Shown: positions 8,546 to 17,231 of the stretch, one piece after another
Position numbering within the stretch: the stretch's first letter is position 1
How the letters are laid out: each line of letters starts with the position of its first letter
Source: Gammaproteobacteria bacterium
GTDB taxonomy: Bacteria > Pseudomonadota > Gammaproteobacteria > Burkholderiales > Burkholderiaceae_C
Assembly: GCA_018828125.1 (NCBI GenBank)
Contig: JAHJWB010000006.1
Location: forward strand, 296,462-360,461
Reading direction: 5' to 3'
Length of the DNA: 64,000 nucleotides
Position numbers and translations under genes: made by a program
Notes under the pieces: generated by a model
Database searches by the model: none
What the model was told of the DNA's origin: nothing
The model's input: only the letters and a program-made list of their open reading frames with translations

Positions 8546-9985
8546 TCAGGCGTGGGCCGCGTTCACAGCGGGAATCGGCACCTTGACCGAGCGACCCGAG
8601 ATCGCCGTCAGCCACACGTTCCAGGCCATGACCAGCATCCCGCCCAGGTACAGCAGACCACCTGCCACGCGGATCACGTAAAACGGATAAGTCGCCTTCA
8701 CGCTCTCCACAAAGGTGTAAGTCAGCGTGCCGTCGGGGTTGATGGCGCGCCACATCAGGCCTTGCATCACACCCGCAATCCACATGGCAGCGATGTACAG
8801 CACGATGCCGATGGTGGCCATCCAGAAGTGCAGCTCGATCGCCTTGATGGAGTGCATCTTGTCCTTGCCGAACAGACGCGGGACCAGGTAGTACAGCGAT
8901 CCCATCGAGATCAACCCCACCCAGCCCAGGGCGCCCGAATGCACGTGGCCTACCGTCCAGTCGGTGTAGTGGCTCAGGGCATTGACGGTCTTGATGGACA
9001 TCATCGGACCTTCGAACGTGGACATGCCATAGAACGACAGCGACACGATCAGGAAACGCAGGATGGGATCGTCACGCAGTTTGTGCCAGGCACCCGACAG
9101 GGTCATGATGCCGTTGATCATTCCGCCCCAGCTGGGCGCCAGCAGGATCAGCGAGAACACCATGCCCACCGATTGCGTCCAGTCAGGCAGCGCGGTGTAG
9201 TGCAGGTGGTGCGGGCCCGCCCACATGTAGGTGAAGATCAGTGCCCAGAAGTGCACGATGGACAGGCGATAGCTGTACACCGGACGGCCGGCCTGCTTGG
9301 GGATGAAGTAATACATCATCCCGAGGAAGCCTGCGGTCAGGAAGAAACCCACCGCGTTATGGCCATACCACCACTGCACCATGGCGTCCTGCACGCCGGC
9401 GTAGGCCGAGTAGCTCTTCATGAACCCGGCCGGGATGGCCGCGCTGTTGACCACATGCAGCAGCGCCACCGCCAGGATGAACGCGCCAAAGAACCAGTTG
9501 GCTACGTAGATATGCTTGACCTTGCGCACACCGATGGTACCGAAGAACACGATGGCATAAGACACCCACACCAGCGTGATCAGGATGTCGATGGGCCATT
9601 CGAGTTCAGCGTATTCCTTGCCTTGGGTGTACCCCATCGGCAAGCTCACAACAGCACCCGCAATGACCAGCACCCACCCCCAGAAGGTGAAAGCTGCGAG
9701 TGGCCCTGCAAACAGCCGGACCTGGCATGTGCGCTGCACTACGTAGTAGCTGGTAGCAAACAGCGCGCTGCCGCCAAACCCAAAAATCACCGCATTGGTA
9801 TGCAAGGGTCGCAAGCGGCCATAGCTGAGCCACGGAATGCCGAAGTTGAGTTCAGGCCAGGCGAGCTGGGCGGCAATGATCACGCCCACCAGCATGCCGA
9901 CCACACCCACGACCACGGCCAGGATCGAGAACTGCCTCACCACCGTATCGTTGTAGTGCGCAGCCATTGTTTTTGGAGAATCCAT
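8546..9985 (-). CDS. ccoN: cbb3-type cytochrome c oxidase subunit I (catalytic, haem b/b3-CuB)
   Basis: A 479-residue, twelve-helix protein. The haem-copper core is visible: [15 protein letters not shown] (CuB His with the helix VII Tyr region), [14 protein letters not shown] (CuB His pair) and [12 protein letters not shown] (haem His ligands). It reduces oxygen to water with high affinity in the inner membrane. I start it at the ATG at 9985, which has the strong site AGAGGT about eight bases before it; a longer frame would overlap the upstream FNR box. The box at 10042-10055 places a class II start point about 22 bases before the ATG. Confidence 0.97.
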   Translation of the reverse strand: MDSPKTMAAHYNDTVVRQFSILAVVVGVVGMLVGVIIAAQLAWPELNFGIPWLSYGRLRPLHTNAVIFGFGGSALFATSYYVVQRTCQVRLFAGPLAAFTFWGWVLVIAGAVVSLPMGYTQGKEYAELEWPIDILITLVWVSYAIVFFGTIGVRKVKHIYVANWFFGAFILAVALLHVVNSAAIPAGFMKSYSAYAGVQDAMVQWWYGHNAVGFFLTAGFLGMMYYFIPKQAGRPVYSYRLSIVHFWALIFTYMWAGPHHLHYTALPDWTQSVGMVFSLILLAPSWGGMINGIMTLSGAWHKLRDDPILRFLIVSLSFYGMSTFEGPMMSIKTVNALSHYTDWTVGHVHSGALGWVGLISMGSLYYLVPRLFGKDKMHSIKAIELHFWMATIGIVLYIAAMWIAGVMQGLMWRAINPDGTLTYTFVESVKATYPFYVIRVAGGLLYLGGMLVMAWNVWLTAISGRSVKVPIPAVNAAHA

Positions 9986-10041
9986 CGGGCACCTCTTTTT
10001 GTATTGCAGTGAGAGTTTGTTGCAGTAGCGGCTATCGGGCA

Positions 10042-10055
10042 TTGACACAAGTCAA
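10042..10055. promoter_or_regulatory. FNR/ANR box upstream of ccoN, overlapping the end of ccoS
   Basis: TTGACACAAGTCAA is a perfectly symmetric FNR-type site (TTGAC-N4-GTCAA). The centre at 10048.5 predicts transcription of ccoN from about position 10007. The ccoS stop codon (10052-10054) lies inside the right half-site, so the box is partly coding. Confidence 0.8.
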
Positions 10056-10189
10056 TCGTCTCGGAGAATCCGCTCACCTTCTTGTTCGACGCTTTCGAAC
10101 TGGCCGTGGTACACCGCCCACCACAGGCCCGCAAGCACCATCAGCACCAGCACGACCGATAGCGGAATCAGCAGATAGAGGATGTCCAT
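10052..10189 (-). CDS. ccoS: cbb3 oxidase maturation protein CcoS
   Basis: A 45-residue single-span protein (helix about residues 3-24, then WWAVYHGQFE). This matches the CcoS pattern of a short N-terminal helix followed by an aromatic stretch and acidic tail. Its ATG overlaps the ccoI stop codon (TGATG), so translation is coupled to the copper ATPase. CcoS is needed in Rhodobacter for inserting cofactors into the cbb3 oxidase. Its last codons form part of the FNR box that drives ccoN. Confidence 0.9.
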   Translation of the reverse strand: MDILYLLIPLSVVLVLMVLAGLWWAVYHGQFESVEQEGERILRDD

Positions 10190-12666
10190 CAGACGGGCTC
10201 CAGGGTTGTCTTTGAAAGGCTTTCGGGCAACGTAGCGGCTTCGGTGGCAGGGCTGCTCGGCGAAGCTGCGGACAGGTCAGGCAGGTCCCGCGCAAGGCGC
10301 GCTGCGTTGAGCACCACCAGCAACGAACTGAGCGCCATGCCCAGGCCCGCCAGCAACGCGGGCATCCAGCCCACCACCGCCAGCGGCACACACAACGCGT
10401 TGTAGCCAGCTGCCCACCACAGGTTTTGCCGTACCACACGCAAGGTGCGGCGAGCAAGAAGCACCGTTTGCGGCACCAGTGTCAGCCTGTCGCCCAGCAC
10501 CACAAAGTCGGCCTGCGATTGCGCGAGAGGGACAGCGCGGCCAAACGCAAAAGAGACATGGGCCCCTGCAAGCACCGGCCCGTCGTTCAGACCATCGCCC
10601 ACCATGGCCACTCGGCGGCCAGCGGCCTGCAGAGCCTGCAATGCCACCAGCTTGCCTTGCGGCGTGCACTCGCCCTGCGCGTGGTCGATGCCTGCCTGCG
10701 CCGCCACACGCCGCACAGCGCCCATGCGGTCACCCGACAACAAGTGAACAGCCACACCCTCTTGCGACAGCGTGTGGACCACCGCAGGCGCTTCGGAGCG
10801 CAAGTGCTCCACCAGGTCAAACCGGGCCAACTCGGCGGTTTGACCGTCTGCCAGCTGTTCGGCCAGCACCACCTGCAACGCTTCACGCCCCTCCTGCGCA
10901 GCCACGCCCGCGTGGACGGCGGAGCCGAGCCGCAGGGTGCGCTGCGGCTGTATGCCAGAGGTGTCGTTCACCGTGGCGATCAGCCCCAGCCCGGCGTCTT
11001 CATGCAAGTGGGCCACGGCCCAGCGCACATCCTGCGCCGATGCAGCGGCCACCACAGCACGCGATGCTGGGTGCATGGACTGGCGCGCCAGCGCAGCCGC
11101 CAGCGACAACACCTCGTCGGCTGTCCAACCCGGGGCGGTGTGCACGGACTGCAGTGCCATGCCGTCACGGGTGAGCGTGCCGGTTTTGTCGAACACCACG
11201 GTGTCCACACTCGCCAGCGCCTCCAGCCCTTGCAGATTGCGCACCAGCACGCCATGGCGTGCCAGCGTGCCCGCAGCGGTCAGCATGGCCACCGGCGTGG
11301 CCAGCGACAGCGCACACGGGCAGGTGACGATGAGCACTGCCACCGCCACCATCAGTGCATGCCCCGGGTCCGAAGGCCACCAGTACACCGCGGCCAATAC
11401 CGCCGCCACCAGCACGGCCACCAGGAACGGCCGCGCAATGCGGTCCGCCAGTTGCGCCAGACGCGGCTTTTGCAGCGACGCGCTTTCCATCAACGCCACG
11501 ATTTGCGCAAAGCGGGTTTGGCTGCCCGTGCCCTCCACGATCAACTCGACCGGCGCTTGCAGGTTGTAGCTGCCCGCCGTCACCGCGCTGCCTACAGGGC
11601 GCGCTACCGGGGTGGACTCACCCGTCAGCAATGCCTCATCGGCATGCGTGTTGCCCACCGTGATACGCCCGTCGGCCGGAAACGCCTCGCCCGGCAACAC
11701 GCGGATGGTGTCGCCCACCACCAGGCGGCGGCTGGCAACGCGTGCAAACGTGCCGTCCGCCTCGCGCCGCTCCACGCTGTCGGGCAGCCGGTTCATCACT
11801 GCCTCCAGCGCGCCCGCGGTGCGATCGCGCAGGCGCAACTCCAGCCAGCGGCCGGTGAGCAGGAAGAACACGAACATCGTCAGCGAGTCGTAGTACACCT
11901 CCTTGCCGAAGATGCCTGCGGGGTCAAACGTGCCTGCCGTACTGACCACGAAGGTGATGGCCATGCCCAGCGCCACAGGAAGGTCCATGCTGACGCGGCG
12001 CATGCGGATGTCACGCAGCGCACTGGCAAAAAAGGGGCCGCAAGAGAACACCACCATGGGCAGCGTGATGACCCAGGAGGCCCAGCGCAGCAACTGCTCC
12101 ATCTCACCCGTCAGATCGCCAGGCTGCGCGATGTACGCCGGCCATGCGTACATCATCACCTGCATCATGCAAAAGCCCGCCACGAGCCAGCGCCACAGCG
12201 CACGGCGGTTCTCGCGCAGGCGCTGGCCGCGCGCAAAGGCATCCATCGCGGGCATGGCGCTGTAGCCCGCTTTTTGTACGGCTTCTATCCACGCCGAAGG
12301 ACGCACCTGCCCCGGGTTCCACACCACACGCGCGCGGCGTGTGGCTGCACTGACATCGGCCTGCAGTACACCGGGCACTGCACGCAACGCGTCTTCGATG
12401 GTCAGGGCGCAGGCCGCACAGTGCATGCCCTCCAGCACCACCTGGGAATCCCAAAACTGCGACGCGGGATCTGCGGGGGGTGATGCATCTGCCGCTGCAG
12501 CGGCCAAAGGGCTGCCCGCCGACGTGCAAGGCCGACCAAACGCCAGCCACTCCTGCGGATCGTCCAGCAACAGCGTTGGCGACTGCGCGGCGGGTGCCGA
12601 GGCAAATGGTGTGTCAGGCGGCTGCGCGGGCAGAGAAGTTGGCGCAGCGGATCGAAACATTGACAT
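10189..12666 (-). CDS. ccoI: Copper-translocating P-type ATPase CcoI/FixI
   Basis: An 825-residue P1B-type ATPase. After a long Ala/Pro-rich N-terminal stretch (about residues 1-75) comes a heavy-metal-binding domain with GMHCAAC (80-86). Then come membrane helices with the intramembrane copper site TCPCALSLATP, the phosphorylation motif DKTGTLT, and the hinge GDGLNDGPVL. The place next to ccoS and ccoN identifies it as CcoI, which exports Cu(I) for the CuB centre of CcoN rather than for detoxification. Two nearby ATG codons (12666, 12660) are possible starts. A predicted FNR-driven transcript would start close to the first, leaving almost no leader. Confidence 0.93.
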   Translation of the reverse strand: MSMFRSAAPTSLPAQPPDTPFASAPAAQSPTLLLDDPQEWLAFGRPCTSAGSPLAAAAADASPPADPASQFWDSQVVLEGMHCAACALTIEDALRAVPGVLQADVSAATRRARVVWNPGQVRPSAWIEAVQKAGYSAMPAMDAFARGQRLRENRRALWRWLVAGFCMMQVMMYAWPAYIAQPGDLTGEMEQLLRWASWVITLPMVVFSCGPFFASALRDIRMRRVSMDLPVALGMAITFVVSTAGTFDPAGIFGKEVYYDSLTMFVFFLLTGRWLELRLRDRTAGALEAVMNRLPDSVERREADGTFARVASRRLVVGDTIRVLPGEAFPADGRITVGNTHADEALLTGESTPVARPVGSAVTAGSYNLQAPVELIVEGTGSQTRFAQIVALMESASLQKPRLAQLADRIARPFLVAVLVAAVLAAVYWWPSDPGHALMVAVAVLIVTCPCALSLATPVAMLTAAGTLARHGVLVRNLQGLEALASVDTVVFDKTGTLTRDGMALQSVHTAPGWTADEVLSLAAALARQSMHPASRAVVAAASAQDVRWAVAHLHEDAGLGLIATVNDTSGIQPQRTLRLGSAVHAGVAAQEGREALQVVLAEQLADGQTAELARFDLVEHLRSEAPAVVHTLSQEGVAVHLLSGDRMGAVRRVAAQAGIDHAQGECTPQGKLVALQALQAAGRRVAMVGDGLNDGPVLAGAHVSFAFGRAVPLAQSQADFVVLGDRLTLVPQTVLLARRTLRVVRQNLWWAAGYNALCVPLAVVGWMPALLAGLGMALSSLLVVLNAARLARDLPDLSAASPSSPATEAATLPESLSKTTLEPV

Positions 12667-12700
12667 GGTTCAAGCCTATCGGTGCACCCCGTTCAGGACA

Positions 12701-12714
12701 TTGACCTGGATCAA
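12701..12714. promoter_or_regulatory. FNR/ANR box between ccoI and uspA
   Basis: TTGACCTGGATCAA matches TTGAT-N4-ATCAA with one change. It lies between divergent genes. A class II promoter for uspA would start near 12749, leaving a 19-base leader with a GAGGAG ribosome binding site. The same geometry on the other strand would start at about the first ccoI codon. Confidence 0.75.
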
Positions 12715-12767
12715 GTCGCGGGACAAGATTAATCCTAAGCTTGTTCCATCACTTTGAGGAGACCTTT

Positions 12768-13211
12768 ATGTACAAACGCATCCTGATCGCCACCGATGGT
12801 TCTCCCTTGTCCGGCAAGGCAGTGGAACACGGCCTGTCTCTGGCGGCCATGACCGGCGCCACGGTGGTAGCCCTCAAGGTCGTGCCGCGCTACCCGCGCA
12901 GTTATTTTGAAGGGGGAATGCCGGTGGACGTGAGCGACGTGAAACGCATCGAAACCCAATGGGGCGATGCCGCGCAGGCGATGGTCGACGGCGTCAAGGC
13001 CCAGGGCGACGCCCAAGGCGTGGCAGTTAAGCCCGTCATTGCCAAGTCCGATCTGGTGGCAGAAGCCGTCATCTCAGCCGCCAAAAAGCACAAATGCGAT
13101 CTGATCGTGATGGCCTCACACGGCCGCAAGGGACTCAAACGCTTGCTGCTGGGCAGCGAGACGCAGCATGTACTGACGCATTCGCACATCCCGGTGCTGG
13201 TGCTGCGCTGA
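12768..13211 (+). CDS. Universal stress protein, UspA family
   Basis: A 147-residue UspA-fold protein. It begins YKRILIATDGSPLSGKAV and ends with the ATP-binding signature ASHGRKGLKRLLLGSETQHVLTHSHIPVLVL (G-2x-G-9x-G[S/T] type), so it is probably a nucleotide-binding Usp. The start ATG at 12768 follows GAGGAG by a few bases; a longer frame has no such site. It is divergent from ccoI and shares the FNR box at 12701-12714, which suggests induction at low oxygen. Its 3' side has both a dispersed repeat and a perfect intrinsic terminator. Confidence 0.9.
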   Translation: MYKRILIATDGSPLSGKAVEHGLSLAAMTGATVVALKVVPRYPRSYFEGGMPVDVSDVKRIETQWGDAAQAMVDGVKAQGDAQGVAVKPVIAKSDLVAEAVISAAKKHKCDLIVMASHGRKGLKRLLLGSETQHVLTHSHIPVLVLR

Positions 13212-13252
13212 ACCAAATGCAGTTCCAGGCTTGTAAATTCTGAGCAGAATAT

Positions 13253-13285
13253 GCTTCTAGCGCTTACCCCATAAGCGCTAGAAGC
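13253..13285. repeat. Dispersed palindromic repeat, copy 2 (perfect hairpin)
   Basis: Two perfect 14-base arms (GCTTCTAGCGCTTA and its reverse complement) surround the loop CCCCA. This is the most regular copy in the window. It lies in the convergent gap between uspA and the malonyl-CoA synthetase gene. Confidence 0.9.
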
Positions 13286-13324
13286 TACAAAAATAGAAGC
13301 AACAACCACGGCTGCAGGCACGTA

Positions 13325-13361
13325 AAAACACAAAAGGGGCCTCTCGCCCCTTTTGTGTTTT
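13325..13361. terminator. Bidirectional intrinsic terminator between uspA and matB
   Basis: A perfect 15-base inverted repeat (AAAACACAAAAGGGG and its complement) has a 7-base loop. The outer A/T stretches serve as T runs in both directions, so it can stop transcription of both convergent genes. Confidence 0.88.
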
Positions 13362-13377
13362 GATGCTGATCCGCACT

Positions 13378-14931
13378 TCAGGCGAACAGACCCTTGTGCT
13401 GATCGCGCAGCAGGTTCTTCTGCACCTTGCCCATGGTGTTGCGGGGCAGCTCGGGCACTACAAAACACTTCTTGGGAATCTTGAAGTTGGCCAGTTGCGA
13501 CTTGAGCGACGTCACGATCGCATCCGGGTCCAGCGTGGCGCCGGGCTTGGCAATGACCACCGCCACGCCCACCTCGCCAAAGTCGGGGTGTGGCACCCCC
13601 ACCAGCGCACTTTCGGCCACGCCGGGCATGTCGTTGATGTAGCCTTCGATCTCGGCGGGGTAGACGTTGTAGCCACCGCTGATGATGAGGTCCTTGCTGC
13701 GGCCGACGATGCTCACGTAATCGCGCTCGTCCACCTTGCCGACGTCACCGGTCTTGAACCAGCCGTCGCTCGTGAATTCTTCCGCCGTCTTCTCGGGCAT
13801 GCGCCAGTAGCCCTTGAACACGTTGGGACCCTTGACCTGGATGGCGCCGATCTCGCCCACCGGCAATGCCTGGTTGGCATCGTCCACCACGCGCAGGCCC
13901 ACACCGGGCAGCGGGAAGCCCACCGTCGCGCCGCGCCGCTCAGTTTGCCCGGCATGGCGTTTGTCGGCGGCGTAGGGGTTGGAGGTGAGCATGATGGTCT
14001 CGCTCATGCCATAGCGCTCCAGGATGGTGTGGCCGGTGCGTTTCTGCCATTCGTTGAAGGTTTCGATGAGCAGCGGCGCAGAGCCTGCAATGAACAGGCG
14101 CATGTTCTTCGCAGTCTCCTTGTTGAGACCCGCCTCGGCCAGCAGTCGCACATACAGCGTCGGAACGCCCATGAAAACGGTCGCACGCGGCATGGCGGCC
14201 AGCACGGCCTTCGGATCGAACTTGGCCATCCAGATCATCTTGCTGCCATTGATGAGTGCGCCGTGGATGGCGACGAACAGGCCGTGCACGTGGAAGATGG
14301 GCAGCGCGTGGATGAGCACGTCACCGCTCTTCCAGCCCCAATAGTCCTTGAGCACCTGCGCATTCGACAGCAGGTTGCCATGCGTCAGCATGGCGCCCTT
14401 GCTGCGGCCCGTGGTACCGCTGGTGTACAGGATGGCGGCCAAGTCATCGGCCTTGCGCTGCACAGGCGTGTGGGTGTCGCCATGGTGCGCGGCGCGGTCC
14501 AGCAGGCTGCCGGTGCGATCGTCGCCGAGTGTGAACACATGCTGCGTGCCCAGCGTGAAGGCGATTTTGGATACCCAGCCAAAGTTGCCCGGGCTGCACA
14601 CCACCACCGCAGGCTCGGCGTTGCCGATGAAGTATTCGATCTCGGCGCTCTGGTACGCGGTGTTGAGCGGCAAGAACACATACCCCGCACGCAAGGTGGC
14701 AAGGTAAAGCAGCATGGCTTCGACCGACTTTTCGACCTGCACGGCCACGCGGCTGCCTTCGGGCAGCTTGAGCGAAGCGAGCAGATTGGCGATGCGCGCG
14801 CTGGCATGGTCCAGGTCGGCCCAGGTGTAGCGCAGCGGCGTGCCGTCGGCCGCGGTGGTCTCCACGGCGGTGCTGCTGAGGTCTGCAGGAAAGGCGGCGC
14901 GCAGTGCGCTGAAGAGGTTGTTTTGGCTCAT
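13378..14931 (-). CDS. matB: Malonyl-CoA synthetase (malonate-CoA ligase)
   Basis: A 517-residue adenylate-forming enzyme. It has the motifs LYTSGTTGRSKGAMLTHGNL (ATP loop), LERYGMSETIM, FKTGDVGKVDERDYVSIVGR and the C-terminal catalytic lysine block LPRNTMGKVQKN. The start MSQNNLFSALRAAFP and blocks such as AVQVEKSVEAMLLYLATLRAG and LPLNTAYQSAEIEYFIGNAEP closely resemble Rhizobium MatB, which makes malonyl-CoA from malonate, ATP and CoA. Clustering with malonyl-CoA decarboxylase supports this. A start at 14985, touching the upstream stop codon, is also possible and would add 18 residues; I prefer 14931 because it fits the family N-terminus. Confidence 0.88.
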   Translation of the reverse strand: MSQNNLFSALRAAFPADLSSTAVETTAADGTPLRYTWADLDHASARIANLLASLKLPEGSRVAVQVEKSVEAMLLYLATLRAGYVFLPLNTAYQSAEIEYFIGNAEPAVVVCSPGNFGWVSKIAFTLGTQHVFTLGDDRTGSLLDRAAHHGDTHTPVQRKADDLAAILYTSGTTGRSKGAMLTHGNLLSNAQVLKDYWGWKSGDVLIHALPIFHVHGLFVAIHGALINGSKMIWMAKFDPKAVLAAMPRATVFMGVPTLYVRLLAEAGLNKETAKNMRLFIAGSAPLLIETFNEWQKRTGHTILERYGMSETIMLTSNPYAADKRHAGQTERRGATVGFPLPGVGLRVVDDANQALPVGEIGAIQVKGPNVFKGYWRMPEKTAEEFTSDGWFKTGDVGKVDERDYVSIVGRSKDLIISGGYNVYPAEIEGYINDMPGVAESALVGVPHPDFGEVGVAVVIAKPGATLDPDAIVTSLKSQLANFKIPKKCFVVPELPRNTMGKVQKNLLRDQHKGLFA

Positions 14932-14985
14932 GGCAGTGGAGGCGAAGTTACGAATGTTCAGGTCAACAAAGGGGTCGGAACCCAT

Positions 14986-15789
14986 TCAAAACACGGGCGC
15001 GCGCTTTTCAAGAAACGCGGTGACGCCTTCGCGATGCTCGGCGCTGTCCGCGTAGGCATAAGGGTCCGGCAAGTTATTTACTATTGTTTTGATAGCTTCC
15101 AGCGCTTTACCATCAAGCGCTGGAGGCACTTTTAATGCTCGAAATGTCTGTTTGTTCATGCGGGCTGCCTGCGGCGCCAGTGCCGCAATGCGCCTTGCGC
15201 TACCCAGGGCTTCGGCTGCGGTCTGATCGTCTGGCACCACACGGCTCAGAAACCCGCGCGCCAGCATGTCAGGGGCGCTGAAGGTTGCGGCCTCCAGCAG
15301 CATCTGCCGGGCCGTGACATCGCCTACAGCGCCTGCCACGAGTTGCGCCTCACGCGGCGCCATCGGGAAGCCGAGCTTGGCAATGGGAGCCCCAAAACGA
15401 GCGCTACTGCCCGCAATGCGGATGTCGCAGCAACTGGCAATCTCCACTCCCGCGCCCATGCACGCGCCGCTGATCTGCGCCACGATGGGCACATCGCACA
15501 GGAGCATGGCGTTGAGCCCGCCCCACACATCGTTCTCATGAAAGTCGCGCAAGGCAGCAGCATCAAAGCGAAAGCCGGGATATTCCGAAATGTCGCCACC
15601 GGCGCAGAAGGCATCACCGTCGCCGCCGATGAGCACGCAGCGCACATCGCATCGTTGCTGGAGGCCTTCAAACACCCCCCGCAACTGCCGCCACATGCCC
15701 CGCGACATGGCGTTCAACCGTCCGGCGTGGCGCAAGGTGACATGCACCACACCCTGCTCACCCGCATCCATCAACACTTCACCCGACAT
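14986..15789 (-). CDS. Enoyl-CoA hydratase/isomerase family protein with repeat-derived segment
   Basis: A 267-residue crotonase-fold protein. It has the oxyanion-hole segments GDGDAFCAGGDISEYP (about 53-68) and ISGACMGAGVEIASCCDIRI (about 106-125) and a C-terminal end (YADSAEHREGVTAFLEKRAPVF) normal for the family. The substrate is not evident; in this cluster a CoA ester near malonate metabolism is likely. Residues about 222-233 (PPALDGKALEAI), and probably a few beyond, are encoded by a copy of the dispersed repeat that stays in frame. The gene ends directly before the longer possible start of matB, so the two are probably co-transcribed. Confidence 0.82.
   Translation of the reverse strand: MSGEVLMDAGEQGVVHVTLRHAGRLNAMSRGMWRQLRGVFEGLQQRCDVRCVLIGGDGDAFCAGGDISEYPGFRFDAAALRDFHENDVWGGLNAMLLCDVPIVAQISGACMGAGVEIASCCDIRIAGSSARFGAPIAKLGFPMAPREAQLVAGAVGDVTARQMLLEAATFSAPDMLARGFLSRVVPDDQTAAEALGSARRIAALAPQAARMNKQTFRALKVPPALDGKALEAIKTIVNNLPDPYAYADSAEHREGVTAFLEKRAPVF
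15091..15127. repeat. Dispersed palindromic repeat, copy 3 (inside the enoyl-CoA hydratase gene)
   Basis: Arms CCAGCGCTT and AAGCGCTGG, with the flanking GATAGC and GGAGGC blocks seen in other copies. Compared with copy 2 both arms changed together (CTAG to CCAG on one side, CTAG to CTGG on the other), so the stem is preserved. The copy is read in frame as protein. Confidence 0.88.
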
Positions 15790-16086
15790 CTTGGCGATCC
15801 ATCAAGTTATGCGAAATTCTCTGCCTACGAGCCCGCGCAGCGCCATCGCGAGTGCCACCGTGGAGCCGGCTTTGCCGGGCCACTGGTGGCGTCCCCCTTC
15901 AGGGGGATGGCGCGAAGCGCGGAAGGTGTGTATGAATCCGGCGTGTCCGAGCGGACCGCACAAACGCGCTCCGTCTAGGCGCAAAGCGCAGCCATAGCGC
16001 GGCTATGGAGAGCATTTGCAACGACGACGGGGTGCATTTTTGCGGGACGAGCGGGCATGGCGGGTGCATTCACACCTTCTTGGGGC
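15790..16086. other. Intergenic region with a second hairpin-type repeat motif
   Basis: About 297 bases between the Bug receptor gene and the enoyl-CoA hydratase gene with no convincing reading frame. It holds a compact palindromic motif at about 15891-15921: CCCCCTTCAGGGGG followed by GCGCGAAGCGC. I recall similar motifs as common between genes in Comamonadaceae, but it occurs once here. The rest shows nothing recognisable. Confidence 0.45.
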
Positions 16087-17082
16087 TCAATCGAGTTTTG
16101 CGCCAGAGGCCTTGACCACCGCCGCCCAGCGCTTGACTTCGCTGCTGACCATGCCCGCGAACTGCTGTTGGGTCATGCCGCCATATTCGGCGCCGTTGTT
16201 GCCCCAGATCGCCTTGAGCTCTTCGGCAGAACCCAGCTTGCGGATTTCGTCCACGATGCGCGCCTGCACGTCGGCGGGCGTACCTTTGGGGGCCCACAGA
16301 CCATACCAGGTGGTCACGGTGTAGTCGGGCAAACCCACTTCGGATGCGCAAGGCACATCCGGGAAGGCCGGGTTGCGCTTGGGGCCCGACACCATGAGCG
16401 CCTTGATGCGGCCCGCCTTGATGTGGGCAGCCGATGAACCCAGGCCGTCAAACATCATGTCGACCTGCCCACCGATCAAGTCCTGCAGTGCAGGGCCAGC
16501 GCCGCGGTAGGGAATGTGGGTGATGAAGGTGCCGGTCTGCTGCTTGAACAACTCACCCGCCAAATGGTGCGACGTGCCTGCACCGGCCGAGCCGTAGTTG
16601 AGCTTGGCGGGGTTGCGTTTGACGTAGTCCATGAACTGCTGGAAGTTGTTCACGGGCACGGCCTTGGGGTTGACCACCACCACTTGCGGCACGTTGGCCA
16701 GGAGGGCCAGAGGGATGAAGTCCTTCTCGATGTCGTAGTCGAGTTTGGGGTACATCGACGGAGCGATGGTGTGGTGCACGGCACCCATGAAGAGGGTGTA
16801 GCCGTCTGGCGTTGCCTTGGACGCGTAGCTCGCGCCCACGGTGCCGCCCGCGCCGCCGCGGTTGTCAATCACCAGCGTCTTGCCGGTGGCCTTGGAAAAC
16901 TGCGCTGCCAGCGGGCGGGCAAAGGCGTCCGTGCCCCCGCCTGCCGGAAAAGGCACCACCAAGTTCACCGGCTTGGTAGGCCAGCCCGAGGCCTGAGCCC
17001 AAGCAGAGCCACCACCCAGGCCCAAGCCTGCGGCCGCGGCGCCCAGCAATACGTCTCTGCGTTGAATTCGCATGTCTTTCAT
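16087..17082 (-). CDS. Bug-family (TctC-like) tripartite tricarboxylate transporter substrate-binding protein
   Basis: A 331-residue periplasmic receptor. A Tat-like or long signal peptide with QRRDVLLGAAAAGLGLGG leads to the mature Bug fold with WPTKPVNLVVPFPAGGGTD, IDNRGGAGGTVGA and VPCASEVGLPDYTVTTWYGLWAPKGTP, all Bug hallmarks. Such receptors bind carboxylates. In this cluster malonate is the obvious candidate, but this is inference. No TctA/TctB membrane partner is encoded nearby, so it is an orphan receptor, a common situation in this family. The first ATG (17082) has AGGAG eight bases upstream, which decides it over the internal ATG nine bases later. Confidence 0.9.
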   Translation of the reverse strand: MKDMRIQRRDVLLGAAAAGLGLGGGSAWAQASGWPTKPVNLVVPFPAGGGTDAFARPLAAQFSKATGKTLVIDNRGGAGGTVGASYASKATPDGYTLFMGAVHHTIAPSMYPKLDYDIEKDFIPLALLANVPQVVVVNPKAVPVNNFQQFMDYVKRNPAKLNYGSAGAGTSHHLAGELFKQQTGTFITHIPYRGAGPALQDLIGGQVDMMFDGLGSSAAHIKAGRIKALMVSGPKRNPAFPDVPCASEVGLPDYTVTTWYGLWAPKGTPADVQARIVDEIRKLGSAEELKAIWGNNGAEYGGMTQQQFAGMVSSEVKRWAAVVKASGAKLD

Positions 17083-17231
17083 TCCTTGTCTCCTGTCGTC
17101 GTCGTTGTAAAAATGGATCAGCAGGCTGGCAGCCCCCGGTGGTTGAAACCTTCAAGCATCTGCCACAGGCCGAGGCCCATGGTAGCAATCGAAGGTGACA
17201 CCCAAAACCCGGCGGCCTTCTTGTGCTGGCG

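Noticed and set aside
8552..10012. Open frame of 486 codons on the + strand
   Set aside because: Antisense shadow of ccoN, rich in His and Gln without any domain.
10426..12483. Long open frame of 685 codons on the + strand
   Set aside because: It is the complement of ccoI in a GC-rich genome. Its composition (His, Arg and Gln rich) and lack of domains mark it as a shadow of the real gene.
13360..15135. Open frame of 591 codons on the + strand
   Set aside because: Antisense shadow of matB and the enoyl-CoA hydratase gene.
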